Source of the DNA: Bog-473 sp963725895
GTDB lineage: Bacteria; Actinomycetota; Acidimicrobiia; Acidimicrobiales; RAAP-2
Length of the DNA: 64,000 nt
NCBI GenBank assembly: GCA_963725895.1
Contig: CAVSAJ010000003.1
Coordinates: 310,001 to 374,000, forward strand
Reading direction: 5' to 3'
Positions within the stretch are counted from its first letter, which is position 1. Every line of letters begins with the position of its first letter. Both the position numbers and the translations under genes were made by a program. Under the pieces are notes generated by a model. The model was not told the origin of the DNA and ran no database searches. It was given only the letters and a program-made list of their open reading frames with translations. Shown piece after piece: positions 26,267-37,249 of the stretch.

Positions 26267-27466
26267 TCAGTCGAGCAGCCCGATGCGGGCGAGCCAGAGG
26301 CCCGGCGCGTCGACCTCGGCCGGCGTCGGCAGGTCGAGTTCGTCGCCCCAGAGGCGGGTCAGCGCGTCCTCGCCGGCTCGCTCGATGACGCCCGTCACGA
26401 ACGCCCGGCCCCGGTCCACTTCGTCCTGTCCGACGTCGAGACCGAACAGGCCGGCGAAGGCCTGTTCGCCCTTGCCCTCCTCGATGCGGTAGCGGTACCA
26501 CGCCTCACGCAGCGCGGCCGGTGACGAGGTCAGCGTCTGCGCGATCGACGCCGTGAAGTGGTCGACGGCCGCGCCGATCGCGGTCGTCTGGGCGGTCAGG
26601 GCGCTCGAGATGTTCCGCTGCTCAGGGCTGATGAGGTCGGACAGGAGCGCCTCGGGGTCACCGAGCGCGTCTTCGAGGGCCGCCGGGTCCCCGAGACCCT
26701 CGCCGAGCCGTTCCACGATGGACTTCTGTGCTGCGGCTGCGTGCGCCGACGCGTCGCCGAGCAGGGTCGTCAGCGACGAGCGGACGCCCCGGCGAGTGAG
26801 CACGGCGTGCATGGTGAGCTCGCGCAGGCACACCCAGAGCTGCACCTCTTGGAGCGGGAGGCTCCAGTCCTCGGCGAAGCGCGCCACGTTGCCCGGCACC
26901 AGGAGCAGCGTCGAGGACTCGGGCCAGGGCAGCGGGAGCGCGTACTGCCCGAAGGCGCGCCGTGCGAGGTGGCCCGCGGCGGAGCCGAACTGCATGCCCA
27001 AGAAGACCGGTCCGAGCGTCAACGCGAACTGTCCGAGCAAGCCGCCGAGCCCGGCGGTGCCCTCCGGGTCGAGCTCGCTCAGGTCCATGGAGCTCGGCAC
27101 CGCCGCGGCGCCTTGCTGTTGCGCCTCCACCATCGCCTTGAGCACCGGCCGGTAGGCCTCGAGCACCCGGAAGCTCCACTGTCCCGGTCCCACCGCCTCG
27201 AAGGAGACGCCACCGGTGCTCGACGTGATCCCCGTGGCGTCGGCCACGTGGAGCTCGGCCACCCGGGCGAGCTCTTCGAAGGCGATGCGCACGAGCGGGT
27301 CGGGCGTCTCGTCCTGGCCGCCGTCGGTGGCGACACCGAACGCCAGGGTGCGGGCGGCCTCGAACCAACTCTCCGAGGAACCGGGCCCCGTGCCGATCAC
27401 CTTGAGCAGGTCTCCGAGGAGGCCCCCCATCGGATTGTCGGGGTCGCTCGAACCGAAGATGCTCAC
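26267..27466 (-). CDS. DUF2342-family zincin-like hydrolase, active site degenerate
   Basis: A 399-residue protein starting at ATG 27466 (MSIFGSSDPDNPMGG). Blocks such as FGSAAGHLARRAFGQYALPL, LLLVPGNVARFAEDWSL and the QLWVCLRELTMHAVLTRRGV helix place it in the actinobacterial DUF2342 family, usually annotated as zinc-dependent metalloprotease or putative hydrolase. At the position where active members have H-E-x-x-H, this protein reads R-E-L-T-M-H, so zinc catalysis is doubtful. It is 9 bp downstream of the PDZ protease-like gene on the same strand. Confidence 0.72.
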   Translation of the reverse strand: MSIFGSSDPDNPMGGLLGDLLKVIGTGPGSSESWFEAARTLAFGVATDGGQDETPDPLVRIAFEELARVAELHVADATGITSSTGGVSFEAVGPGQWSFRVLEAYRPVLKAMVEAQQQGAAAVPSSMDLSELDPEGTAGLGGLLGQFALTLGPVFLGMQFGSAAGHLARRAFGQYALPLPWPESSTLLLVPGNVARFAEDWSLPLQEVQLWVCLRELTMHAVLTRRGVRSSLTTLLGDASAHAAAAQKSIVERLGEGLGDPAALEDALGDPEALLSDLISPEQRNISSALTAQTTAIGAAVDHFTASIAQTLTSSPAALREAWYRYRIEEGKGEQAFAGLFGLDVGQDEVDRGRAFVTGVIERAGEDALTRLWGDELDLPTPAEVDAPGLWLARIGLLD

Positions 27467-27475
27467 CCTCGCATG

Positions 27476-28697
27476 CTATGGGGAGGCGCTGAGGGTGACG
27501 TCCACGGTGGTGGCGCCGGAGGAACGCTGCACCGAGAGGGCAATGGGCGAACCCGGCGGGAGCACATAGAGGCGGGCCCGCAGCTCGGCCATGGTGCGCA
27601 CCGGCATGGCGTTCAGCGCGACGATGACGTCGCCCGGCGCCAGCCGATTGGCCGAGGGGCCGTGGGCGTCCACGGACTCGACCTTGGCTCCACTGCCGTT
27701 GGGCGCGTCGGCGCCGTCGACCCCGAGCCACCCGTGCACCACGCGGTCGCCGGAGCGCAGGTCGTCGGCCACGCCGACGACGAGGTCGCTCGGGAGGAAG
27801 GTCACGGCGGAGCCGGTGCCGGGGTCGGGGTCATAGAGGATGCCCACCACGTCGCCGGAGGCGCTGAGGAGCGGCTGGCCGCGCACTCACCGTCGGCGCC
27901 GGCGCCGAGGAGGTGATGGAGGGCATGCCCCCGGCCGGACCCGCGGCGATCGGCGCCCCGACCGCGGTGACCGAGCCGGGAGTGCAGTGCAGCGCGATCG
28001 CGTTGCCACCGGCGGGCACGTAGCTGAGCGTGAGGACGGGCGACCCGTCGTCGAGCCCGCTGTCGTCCGCGAACGGGGCGACCGGGAGGTCCTCGGGTAC
28101 GTTCACCAGCGCGATGTCCGACGACGTGTCGGTCGCCACCACCGAGGCCGGCTCCGGCTTGCCGCCGGCTCCGATCATCACCACGCGCTGCACACCGCGC
28201 AGCACATCGGCCGTGGTGGCGACGACACCTCCCTCGGCGACGGCCACACCGACCAGCGTGACCGTGCCGTGCGAGGTCGTCGCTTGCAGCTCCACCATGG
28301 AGTGGCCCGCTGCCTCGGCGGCCGCCGGCACCGCGTTCTGCGTGCCGGCGAGGGTCGAGACCGACCCGTTGGCCACGGTGTCGTCGGTGCACGCGGCCCT
28401 TGAGCGGATGCTGCGACGAGGGGGAGAGGAGCACGATGATCCAGGCGACGACGGCCATGACCGCGAGCACGCCGACCAGCACCATGACCGCACCTGCGAT
28501 ACGTTGGTCGGGGCGGCACGTTGAGCAGGAGCGGGGCCGGCGTCGGTGGTCCGCCCACCTCGCTCGGGTGGCGCCAGAGCCGATCATCGGGGTCGATCCA
28601 GCCGCGTTGGGCTGATCCGGGTCCTTCCGAGCCGGTTTTCCCACCCTCGTCCGGGCCCGGTTCGGCCGTCTTCGGGCTCCTCGGGCGTGTCGCTCAC
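27476..28697 (-). pseudogene. HtrA-like trypsin-fold/PDZ membrane protein, several frame changes
   Basis: Pieces in three minus-strand frames join to one protein. It probably starts at GTG 28697 (SDTPEEPEDGRTGPGRG), followed by MIGSGATRA, GGPPTPAPLLLNVPPRP, a membrane span (IAGAVMVLVGVLAVMAVVAW), a trypsin-like domain (VGVAVAEGGVVATTADVL, DTSSDIALVNVPEDLPVAPF) and, from about 27886, GQPLLSASGDVVGILYD with a PDZ domain. Where active HtrA proteins have a His and a G-N-S-G-G-P loop, this one has T-A-D-V and R-G-Q-P-L, so it would be inactive even if the reading frame were intact. At least four frame changes are needed. Confidence 0.55.
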
Positions 28698-28768
28698 CGG
28701 GGCGACGATACCGACATCGGCCCAGGAAATGCCGTCGCGGCGAGGGACCGGCCGTACCATGAGGCCCC

Positions 28769-29771
28769 ATGTCACGCGACTTGGCCATCGATCTCGGCAC
28801 GGCCAACACACTCGTCTACGCGAAGGGCAAGGGCGTCGTGCTGAACGAGCCGACGGTGGTCGCGCTGGACTCGCGCAGCCGTGAGGTCCTCGCCATCGGG
28901 ACGGACGCCTGGCAGATGATCGGCCGTACGCCCGGCTACATCGTGGCCGAGCGACCCCTGCGCGGCGGCGCGATCACCGACTTCGAGGTCACCGAACGCA
29001 TGCTGAGCGTGCTGTTGCGACGGGTCGGGGTGAGCCGCCTGAACCGGCCCAAAGTGCTCATCTGCGTGCCCTCCGCCATCACGGCGGTGGAGCGCCGGGC
29101 GGTCAAGGAGGCGGCGCGCCGGGCGGGGGCGTCGTCGAGCTTTCTGATCGAGCAACCGATGGCGGCCGCCATCGGCGCGGGGCTGGCGATCCACGAGCCC
29201 GTCGGCAACATGGTGGTCGACGTCGGCGGCGGCACGTCAGAGATGGCGGTGATCTCGCTCGGGGGCGTCGTGGCGGTCGAGGCGTTGCGCTGCGGTGGCT
29301 TCGACTTCGACGCATCCATCCAGACCTACGTCCGCCACCGCTACGGCGTGGCGGTCGGCGAGCGCACCGCGGAGGCGGTGAAGCTCGCCATCGGGTCGGC
29401 CTTCCACTACGAAGGCGAACAGCAGGCCGAGATCCGCGGTCGCGAGGTGGCGACGGGCCTGCCGAGGACGGTCGTCCTCTCGCCGCTCGAAGTGCGCAAC
29501 GCTGTCGAGGACAACGTGGCCGCCGTCGTCGCGTCGGCCGCCGAACTGCCTCAGCGAGGCACCGCCCGAGCTGGCCCAGGACATCATGTTCGAAGGCGTC
29601 CACCTCACCGGTGGAGGGGCGCTGTTGCGGGGCATGACCCAGCGGCTGGCCGACGCCACGGCCGTGCCGGTCCACCTCGTCGACACCCCGCTCGAGTGCG
29701 TCGTCCAGGGTGCCGGCATCTGCCTGGAGTCCTTCGACCGGCTCAAGAGGTTGTTCACCGAGGACGACTAG
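28769..29771 (+). pseudogene. mreB: MreB-like actin-fold protein gene with one frame change
   Basis: ATG 28769 begins MSRDLAIDLGTANTLVYAKG, the phosphate-1 loop of MreB. VGNMVVDVGGGTSEMAVISL is phosphate 2 and HLTGGGALLRGMTQRLAD the adenosine loop. The frame changes between about 29535 and 29555; the C-terminal part continues as CLSEAPPELAQDIMFEGVHL and ends at TAG 29769-29771. With one base corrected the protein is about 333 residues, the normal MreB length. MreB forms membrane-bound filaments that guide wall synthesis in rod cells. No mreC or mreD follows, as is common outside rod-specific operons. Confidence 0.72.
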
Positions 29772-30422
29772 AGGGGGCTTCGTCGAGCAGCTCCTCGGCC
29801 GCCTGGCGTACCTGCCAATCGCGGTCCTCGCTGGCGGCGCGCAGCGCCGGTTCGACGCGAGGGTCGTCGAAACCCGCCAGCGCGACCGCGGCACGGCGCC
29901 GGACGGTCGGCTTGTCCGAGAGCGCGGCGAGCACGGCCGGCAGCCCCGCGGGGTCGCCGATGGCGCCGAGCGCGGCGACCGCCGCCTCCCGGCAGCGTGC
30001 GTCGTCGTGCGCCGAGGCCAGGCGCGCCAACGCCGGCACCGCCGGGCGATACCGGCGCTCGGCGAGGAACCAGGCGGCCCCGACTGCGACGAGGGCGTCG
30101 GGGTCACCGAGCGCGCCGTGCCATCGCGGACGGGGAGCGCCGAGCGCGAACCCCGGCCGCGCACGGCCGTCGCGGCCTCGACGGCGCGGCGCCGCAGCAC
30201 GACCGATCCGTTCGCCGAAGGCGGCGAGCGACGTCGGCCGTGCTCAGCTCGCCGAGGCGGGCCAGCGCGCCGAGCGCGGCCGACCTGGACCCCCGGATCG
30301 GGATCGGCGAGGCTGCGCCGGGCCAGTGAGACGTCCCCGCGGTGGCCGCCGACCACGACCCGGCGACGCCGAAGCTCGGCGCGGCGGTTTCGGGCCGCAT
30401 CCGTGGCAACATCGTCGCTCAC
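29755..30422 (-). pseudogene. HEAT-repeat protein gene with several frame changes
   Basis: Fragments in three frames read as one helical-repeat protein. It starts near GTG 30422 (SDDVATDAARNRRAELRRRR), continues with GHRGDVSLARRSLADPDPGV and SAALGALARLGELSTADVARRL, and ends in frame from about 30039 with PALARLASAHDDARCREAAV, LGAIGDPAGLPAVLAAL and FDDPRVEPALRAASED. These are HEAT/PBS-lyase-type repeats with a D-P or D-x-R turn about every 31 residues. At least three single-base changes are needed. It overlaps the end of mreB by 17 bp. Confidence 0.5.
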
Positions 30423-30433
30423 CGTTCTCGAGT

Positions 30434-31682
30434 ATGTCCGACCCTGACGCGCCTGCCGACGGGGTCGCCGCGGCGACCCCCACCCCCCCAGCCGACGGGG
30501 CGGTCGCGGCCGACGGCTGGCTGCCGCCGGCGATCCACAGGCGGCACGCGGGGCCGCATCTGGCCCTGGTTCGTCTTGGGGGCGGTCGTGCTCGTCGTCG
30601 TGGCCGGCTGGATCGCGTCGCACGTCTCGGTCAACTACTACGTCATCACGCCCGGCGACGCGTACGCCGGTCTCGCAGTACATCGAGGTACCCGCAGCGG
30701 ACAACCACCGACTCGCCGGCCAGATCCTGCTGACCGACGTGTTCGTCACCCAGCTCAACGCGCTCAGCTACCTGCAGTACCGCTACTTCGACTCCGACAG
30801 CGAGGTGATCTCGGGGCCCGACCTGCTCGGACCGACACCGAGCGAGGGCCAGTACCTCGCACAGGGCTACCTCCAGATGACCCAGGCTCAGTCGTATCGC
30901 CACCGCGGCGGCGCTGAGCCATCTGGGCTACACCGTCACCGCCACCAACGCCGGCACGTTGGTCTACGGCGATCGAACCCGATTCGCCGGCCGCCAAGGT
31001 GCTGCACGTGGCGCAGGTGATCACCGCCGTCAACGCCACACAGACGCCGACAGAGTGCGACTTCGTGCACGCGTTGCACGGCCTGACCCCGGGAACGACC
31101 GTCTCGTTGAGCGTCGAGGAGTCCAGCATCAACGACGTCGGCGACTTCGTCGCCGGTCCGGTCGTGCAGAAGTCGGTCACGCTGGGCACGCCGCCGAAGG
31201 GACTGGTGGAGACCGGTTGCGGTGCGCCTTTCCGGGCGACGGCCTACCTGGGCATCGACCCCCAGCCCCAGCAGGACTGGCACTTCCCGGTCAAGGTGAC
31301 CGTGCACACCCAAGACATCGGGGGCCCCTCCGCCGGCCTCGCCATGACGCTGGGCATCATCGACAAGCTCAGCAGCGGCCGGCTCACGGGCAACCGGATC
31401 GTCGCCGCCACAGGCACCATCGACCAATACGGCAACGTCGGTGACGTCGGCGGCGTCGCCGAGAAGACCATCGCCGTCGAGAACGCGGGGGCGACCGTCT
31501 TCTTCGTCCCTTCGGTCGAGCTCAAGGCGGCGGAGTCGAAGGCGTCGCCGCAGCTGCACGTCTACGCGGTCAGCAACCTCGACCAGGTGCTCCGCATCCT
31601 CAAGCGCCTCGGGGGCACGGTGCCGAGCACGGTGTCGGGCTCGGCGGCGACCAATCTCGTCCCCGTCCAGGCGGCGCCGTAG
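30434..31682 (+). pseudogene. Lon-like PDZ protease (YlbL type), several frame changes
   Basis: The N-terminal part (ATG 30434, MSDPDAPADGVAAATPTPP) leads to a membrane span (FVLGAVVLVVVAGWIASHVS) and YYVITPGDAYAGL in a second frame, then FVTQLNALSYLQYRYFDSDS in a third, and from 30999 an uninterrupted C-terminal part. That part has the Lon S16 Ser-Lys dyad: Ser in GGPSAGLAMTLGI and Lys in GGVAEKTIAVENAG. The layout (membrane anchor, PDZ, Lon protease) matches YlbL/Rv3194c-like proteins acting outside the membrane. About four frame changes are needed. Confidence 0.62.
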
Positions 31683-31691
31683 GCTCTCGCC

Positions 31692-33407
31692 ATGGCAGAC
31701 GGCCGCCCCATCTCCTCGTCCCGGATCGCCACCGGTGACATCGCCCGCCACTCCTTCGCCGTGGTCCGACGGGGGTTCGACACCGACGAGGTCCGGGCCT
31801 ATCTCCAGTCGGTGGCCCGCAGCCTCGAGGCGCTCGAGGAGAACGAGCAGGAGCTGCGGAGCGCCTTGGCCGAGGCCGAGGAGCGGGCGGCGCACCCCGT
31901 GGTGGACGAGGCGACCCTCACCGCGTCGCTCGGGCAGCACAGCGCGCAGATCCTGCGACACGCCCATGAGGAGGCGGCGCGCATCGTGGCGCAGGCCCAG
32001 GACGGGGCGGCCACCTTGTTGCGCGAGACGCAGAGTCAAGTGGACGAGCTCCAGGCGCGCTCGGAGGCGGCGGCGGCCGAGCGCGTCGTGGAGGTCGAGC
32101 TCCTCGCGACCAACGCCCAGCACGAAGCGCGTGTCGAGGGCGAGCGGATCGTGGCCGATGCAGTCAGCGAGAGCGAGGCGATCATCGCTCGCGCCAAGGA
32201 CGAGGGACGGGTCCTCCTCGAGCAGGTCCAAGAGGCCCGCCGGCGCGTGCTGGCCGACCTGGCGGGCCGACGGCGCACGCTCGGGATGCACATTGAGGCA
32301 TTGCGAGCAGCGCGCGACGAGATGGCCGCGTCGGTGCACGGGGTGCGCGACAGGATGGACGGGATCCTGGCCCAACTCGACCAGACGGACGAGGCGGCCC
32401 GCACCGCGGCCATGGCGGTGAGCGACCAATTCCGTCTGCACCCGCAGGTTGAGGGCACCGAGGACGAGGAGGCGCTCGGCGACGTCGTCGGTGAGGCGAT
32501 GCACGACGTCACGGCAGACGACTCCGCAGGGGGTTCGACCTCGGCGACCGGCTCGGTCGACGAGTTGTTCGCGCGCATCCGAGCCGGGAGCGGAGAGACC
32601 CAGCCCGGCGAGCCGCCTCCGCCCGCGCCCCCAGCGTCGGACGCGACGGCGACCGAGAGCGCAGCTTCTCGCAAGGCGAAGCCCGAAAGCGGCGAGGTAG
32701 GCGGGACAGGGGCGGGGAGCGCCACAGCAGAGAGTCCGGCACCCGGCGCCACCGCGGAGGACGAGACGGTCCCCGGCCCCGACGACGGCATCATCGCCAC
32801 GCGCGACGAGCTGCTCGGCCCGATCACCTCGCGCCTCAGCCGCACGCTCAAGCGCGCCCTCGGCGACGACCAGAACCGCCTGCTCGACAAGCTGCGCAGC
32901 CAGCCGTCGCTCTCGGCCGACGAGCTCCTCGGCGACGAGAGCGACCATGTCGTGACCTTCGCGAGCGCGTCACGAAACGACTTGAGCAACGCGTTTGCCG
33001 CCGGGACGAAGTTCGGTGGAGCCCGGGCGGCGTTGCCCGAAGGCGACGCGGTGGACCAGGCGGCCAGCGAACTCGCTCAGCTGGTCGTCACCAGATTGCG
33101 GCGGCAGATCGCTGCAGGGGGTGGTGAGCCAGGCGACCGGGTCGGCGCGTCGTTCCGGGAATGGCGCGGCGAACGCGTCGAGCGCCTCGTCGGCGACTTC
33201 GCGACGCAAGCCTTCTCGGCCGGGGTCGTGGTGGCCGGCAAGGATGGCAAGGTGCGCTGGGTCGTCACGAACTCGAGCGGCTGCTCCGACTGCGAAGACA
33301 ACTCGTTGGCGGGTGCAGTGAGCGTGCACGAGACGTTCCCGACTGGCCACGCCCATCCGCCCGCGCATTCGGGCTGCCGTTGTCTGATCGCGCCGACGGA
33401 CGCCTGA
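31692..33407 (+). CDS. DivIVA-domain protein with cysteine-rich, phage-head-like C-terminus
   Basis: A 571-residue protein from ATG 31692. Residues about 14-50, IARHSFAVVRRGFDTDEVRA then YLQSVARSLEALEENEQ, are a DivIVA-type membrane-targeting domain followed by about 200 residues of coiled coil. A Pro/Ala/Glu-rich linker (about 290-370) leads to a C-terminal domain ending in GCSDCEDNS, then FPTGHAHPPAHSGCRCLI. This C-x2-C ... P-x-H-x-G-C-R-C pattern resembles the end of Mu gpF/SPP1 gp7 head-morphogenesis domains. DivIVA proteins mark poles and septa. The job of the C-terminal domain is unknown. Confidence 0.75.
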   Translation: MADGRPISSSRIATGDIARHSFAVVRRGFDTDEVRAYLQSVARSLEALEENEQELRSALAEAEERAAHPVVDEATLTASLGQHSAQILRHAHEEAARIVAQAQDGAATLLRETQSQVDELQARSEAAAAERVVEVELLATNAQHEARVEGERIVADAVSESEAIIARAKDEGRVLLEQVQEARRRVLADLAGRRRTLGMHIEALRAARDEMAASVHGVRDRMDGILAQLDQTDEAARTAAMAVSDQFRLHPQVEGTEDEEALGDVVGEAMHDVTADDSAGGSTSATGSVDELFARIRAGSGETQPGEPPPPAPPASDATATESAASRKAKPESGEVGGTGAGSATAESPAPGATAEDETVPGPDDGIIATRDELLGPITSRLSRTLKRALGDDQNRLLDKLRSQPSLSADELLGDESDHVVTFASASRNDLSNAFAAGTKFGGARAALPEGDAVDQAASELAQLVVTRLRRQIAAGGGEPGDRVGASFREWRGERVERLVGDFATQAFSAGVVVAGKDGKVRWVVTNSSGCSDCEDNSLAGAVSVHETFPTGHAHPPAHSGCRCLIAPTDA

Positions 33408-33480
33408 CCTGGGCATCTGAGCACTCTGAACTTCGGGACCTGTCAGTTGGCGCCGGGGTAGTGGACGTTAGGCTCCCCTC

Positions 33481-36400
33481 GTGCGTATCCCCAGCGACCT
33501 GACCGCTGACCGTTCGCCGCGCCGCCGCCACCGTGCCCGGTGGTGGGTGATCGGGTTCATCATCGTCATCGTCATCTTGCTGGTGTCGCTGCGCTCGCTC
33601 GCCGGGCTCTACACCGACAGCCTCTGGTTCTCCTCAGTCGGGTACCACAACGTGTTCTCGACACTGGTGGTGGTCAAGCTCGGCCTCTTCGGGGTGTTCG
33701 GTGCCATCTTCTTCGCCATCCTCTGGATCAACCTGGTCGTCTGCGACCGCATCGCCGGCCACGACATCGTGCTGGCCCAAGAGGACGAGCTGGTGCGGCG
33801 CTATCAGCAGTTCGTGCGGCCGTACGCCGGCCGGATCTACGTCGCGCTCGCCTTCGTCCTTGCTCTGATCGGCGCGTCAGGCACCATCGGCCAGTGGAAC
33901 AACTGGATCCTCTTCCGTCACGGGGGCAGCTTCGGGGTCAGCGACCCGCAGTTCCACAAGGACGTCGGCTTCTACGTCTTCAAGCTGCCCTTCCTCACCT
34001 TCATCGTGGACTGGACCCTGGCCATCCTCATCGTGACGCTTGCCGTCACGTTGGTGTTCCACTATTTCAACGGGGGGATCCAACCCCAGCGAGGTCTCCC
34101 ACGCGTGCGACCTCCCGTGAAGGCTCACGTCTCCGTGCTGCTCGCACTGATCGCCCTGGACAAGGCGGCCGGCTACGTCCTGCAGCGCTGGTCCCTCGTG
34201 AACGCCCAGGACGGCTATGTCAACGGTGCGGGCTACACCGACGTCCACGCCCGCCTGCCCGCAGAGCTGTTGCTCGTCTACGTGTCGATCTTCGCGGCGG
34301 CCATCCTGCTGTTCAACATCCGGCGTCAGGGTTGGACCCTGCCGGTGCTGGCCGTGGGCATCTGGGCCTTCGTCGCTCTCGTCGTCGGCATCATCTATCC
34401 CGCCCTCCTTCAGGCGCTGAAGGTGACGCCCGCACAGAGCTCCCTCGAGGCGCCGTACATCCAGCGCAACATCACCGCCACCCGAGCGGCCTACAACCTG
34501 ACGAACGTGCATGTACAGCAGTTCCCTGCCAGCACCAACATCAACGAGACCCAGACGGTCATGGCCGAGCGCGACGATCGGCAACATCAGGCAGTGGGAC
34601 CCCGACCCCACCATCTCGCTGGAGACGTTCCAGCGCCTCCAGGGCATCAAGTCCTATTACCTGTTCCCCTCGCTCGGCGTGGACCGCTACAGCGTCGGCG
34701 GGAAGGTGACCCCGGTGCTCATCGGTGTGCGCCAGATCAGCTCGGCCAACCTGCTCTCGCCGTCGTGGGTGAACACGCACCTGCAGTACACGCACGGCAA
34801 CGGCGTGGCCGTGTCCCTGGCGAACCAGACAAGCTCCAAGAACCCCGACTTCGCTGTGCAGCAGGTGCCTCCGAGCTCGTCGCAGGGCTTGCCCAAGATC
34901 ACGCAGCCCAACATCTATTTCGGGCTGGGCGAAACCGGTTACGTCGTGGCCAACTCCAAGCAGGCCGAAGTCGACTACCAGCAAGCGGACGGCTCGACGG
35001 TTGAGAGCCACTACAAGGGCAACGGTGGCGTCCAACTCTCGTCCCTGTTCACTCGAGCGGCGTTCGCGTTGCGCCTGGGGGACCTCAACCTTCTCATCTC
35101 GAGCCAGATCACGGACCAGTCGCGCATCATGTTCGTGCGCGACCCCGTGGCGATGGCCCAGAAGGCGGCGCCGTTCCTCACCTTCGACCATGACCCCTAC
35201 GCCGTCATCAACAGCACGCCGGGTAAGGACAACGGGCACATCGACTGGATCGTCGACGGCTACACCACGACGGCCAACTACCCCTACTCGCAGAACGCGA
35301 ACACGCAGCAAGTGGCCATCGGCAGCAACCTGCCCGGGAGCTACAACTACGTGCGCAACTCGGTGAAGGTCGTCATCGACGCCTACACGGGTCAGATGAC
35401 CTTCTACGACGTCGACCCCAAGGACCCGATCCTGCAGGCCTACTCGGCGGCGTTCCCGGGCATGTTCAAGCCCCTGTCGCAGATGAGCCCAGAGTTGCAG
35501 GCACACCTGCGCTATCCGCCGGACATCTTCTCCATTCAGTCAGCCGTCTATGGCCGCTACCACCTGACGAACCCCCAGCAGTTCTACTCAGCCAGCAACG
35601 CCTGGCAGCTTTCGCCGACCGCCGGCGCGGGTCCGCAATCACAGGCTCTGCTGGCCGAGAACACCTACAACAACCAGGGCCAGCTGGTCTCGACGACGCC
35701 GGCCCGCATGGCGCCCCAGTACCAGGTGTACGCGTTGCCCGGCACCAGCCAACAGACCTTCACCGTGTCGGACGGCTTCGTCCCCGCCTCGCAGTCGGCG
35801 GCTTCTGGTGGCAACCAGAACTTCAACCTCACCGCGTGGATGGTCGGCCTGTCCGATCCGTCGAACTACGGCCAGCTCAACCTCTACGAGGTCCCCCAGG
35901 GGACGCTGGGCCCTGCCAACACGGACGCCGAGATCTCGGCCAACCAGAAGGTGTCCGGGGAGATCACGCTGTTGAACCGGGAAGGGTCCCAGGTGCTCCT
36001 GGGCGAGACCCTCATGATCCCGGTCGCGAACTCCATGGTCTACGTGCGGCCGCTGTACACCGCGGCATCGACCAACCCGCAGCCGCAGCTGGCGTACGTG
36101 ATCGCGGTGGACGGCAAGAACGTGGGCTTCGAGACCACGCTGTCCGCTGCGCTCTCCGACGTGCTGCAGACGACGGTGGCCGTGCCCACAGGAAACTCAG
36201 CATCGGGTGTGGTGCCGGCGGCCGTCGCGGGGATCTTGCAACAGGCGCAGGCCGACTACTCCAGTGCGCAGGCTGCTTTGACGGCAGGCGACCTGGCGAC
36301 CTACCAATCCGACATCGCAGCGATGGAAACGGAGATCCAGCAGGCAGAGCAGCTCCTCGGGACGCCGCCCCCGGGCACGTCGACGGGCAGCACCACGACG

Positions 36401-36604
36401 ACCACGGTGCCAAAGTCAAAGGTCAAGTCCAAGTCGAAATCGAGTGGCTCGGGCGGGTCGGACTCTGGTCTCAGCGGAGCTCCTACGTCCGGTGCGGGAA
36501 CGACGTCGTCGACCGCCTCGACCTCTTCAACGAGCACCACCGCGCCGACCGGGGGAGGGAGCACCACGTCGAGCTCCGTGGTGGCGGCGGCGGCGCGGAC
36601 CTGA
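33481..36604 (+). pseudogene. UPF0182-family membrane protein gene with one frame change
   Basis: GTG 33481 starts a basic leader and about seven membrane spans, the first being WVIGFIIVIVILLVSL, with SLWFSSVGYHNVFSTLVVVK typical of UPF0182/COG1615. After NINETQTVMA near 34565 the frame shifts by one base and continues with ATIGNIRQWDPDPTISLETF and a large extracytoplasmic domain, then a Gly/Ser/Thr-rich, Lys-rich tail. Corrected length is about 1040 residues, normal for the family. The function is not known; it is common and single-copy in actinobacteria. The single change is probably a base error. Confidence 0.78.
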
Positions 36605-36735
36605 GCGGCAGCACCCCGCAGCCCCGTCGATCGTCGTCCACGGAGGCTCCCTGCGGGCCAACGCGGTTGCAGCGGAGGAGCCGTGGTCCCATGATGGGAG
36701 TCCGCGAGGGTGAGAGAGCGGAAAGGACGACTCCG

Positions 36736-37137
36736 ATGGGACTGCTCGACAAGGTCAAGGCCACAGCGGCGACGGCGACCGAGGCGGCCAAGGACGCGGC
36801 CGCCAAGGGGCAGGCGAAGCTCGACGAGGCGCAGGGGAAGAAGGCGGCCGACGGGATGCTCCGCGACCTCGGTGCTGCGTTCTACGCGACCAAGACAGGC
36901 CGCTCCACGCCGGCCACCGACTCGGAGATCGAGCGCCTGGTGGCTGCCCTCCAACAGCACGAGTCAGAGCACGGGCAGATCACCTTGGCACCCGAGTCGG
37001 CGGCGGCCGCGCCGACGGCGACCGCTACAGGAGACGGAGCGCCGGCTTCGGCACCCTCGCCGCCCCCGCAGGCAGCCGACCCTGCGTCCCCACCGCCACC
37101 GCCACCGCCACCTCCGCCGACGGCCCAGACGCTGTAA
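36736..37137 (+). CDS. Small protein with amphipathic helix and Pro-rich tail
   Basis: A 133-residue protein from ATG 36736 with GAAAGGA 10 bases upstream. Residues 1-35 (MGLLDKVKATAATATEAAKD...) form an Ala/Lys amphipathic helix like those of stress-linked or lipid-surface proteins. Residues 36-80 contain a second helical part (KKAADGMLRDLGAAFYATKT) and the tail is Ala/Pro-rich, ending in ten prolines in a row. No enzyme motif is seen. It lies 131 bp after the UPF0182 gene and before the tRNA gene. The function is unknown. Confidence 0.6.
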   Translation: MGLLDKVKATAATATEAAKDAAAKGQAKLDEAQGKKAADGMLRDLGAAFYATKTGRSTPATDSEIERLVAALQQHESEHGQITLAPESAAAAPTATATGDGAPASAPSPPPQAADPASPPPPPPPPPPTAQTL

Positions 37138-37172
37138 GGGTCAGACCCGACCGTATAAGATGACTCCTTCGC

Positions 37173-37249
<77 letters not shown>

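Noticed and set aside
27476..31682. Programmed ribosomal frameshifting as the cause of the many frame changes
   Set aside because: Changes occur in several unrelated genes and in both directions, with no slippery heptamers or downstream structures in common.
30936..32948. A 670-residue minus-strand open frame opposite the DivIVA gene
   Set aside because: Antisense of a coiled-coil gene, low complexity, no start signal.
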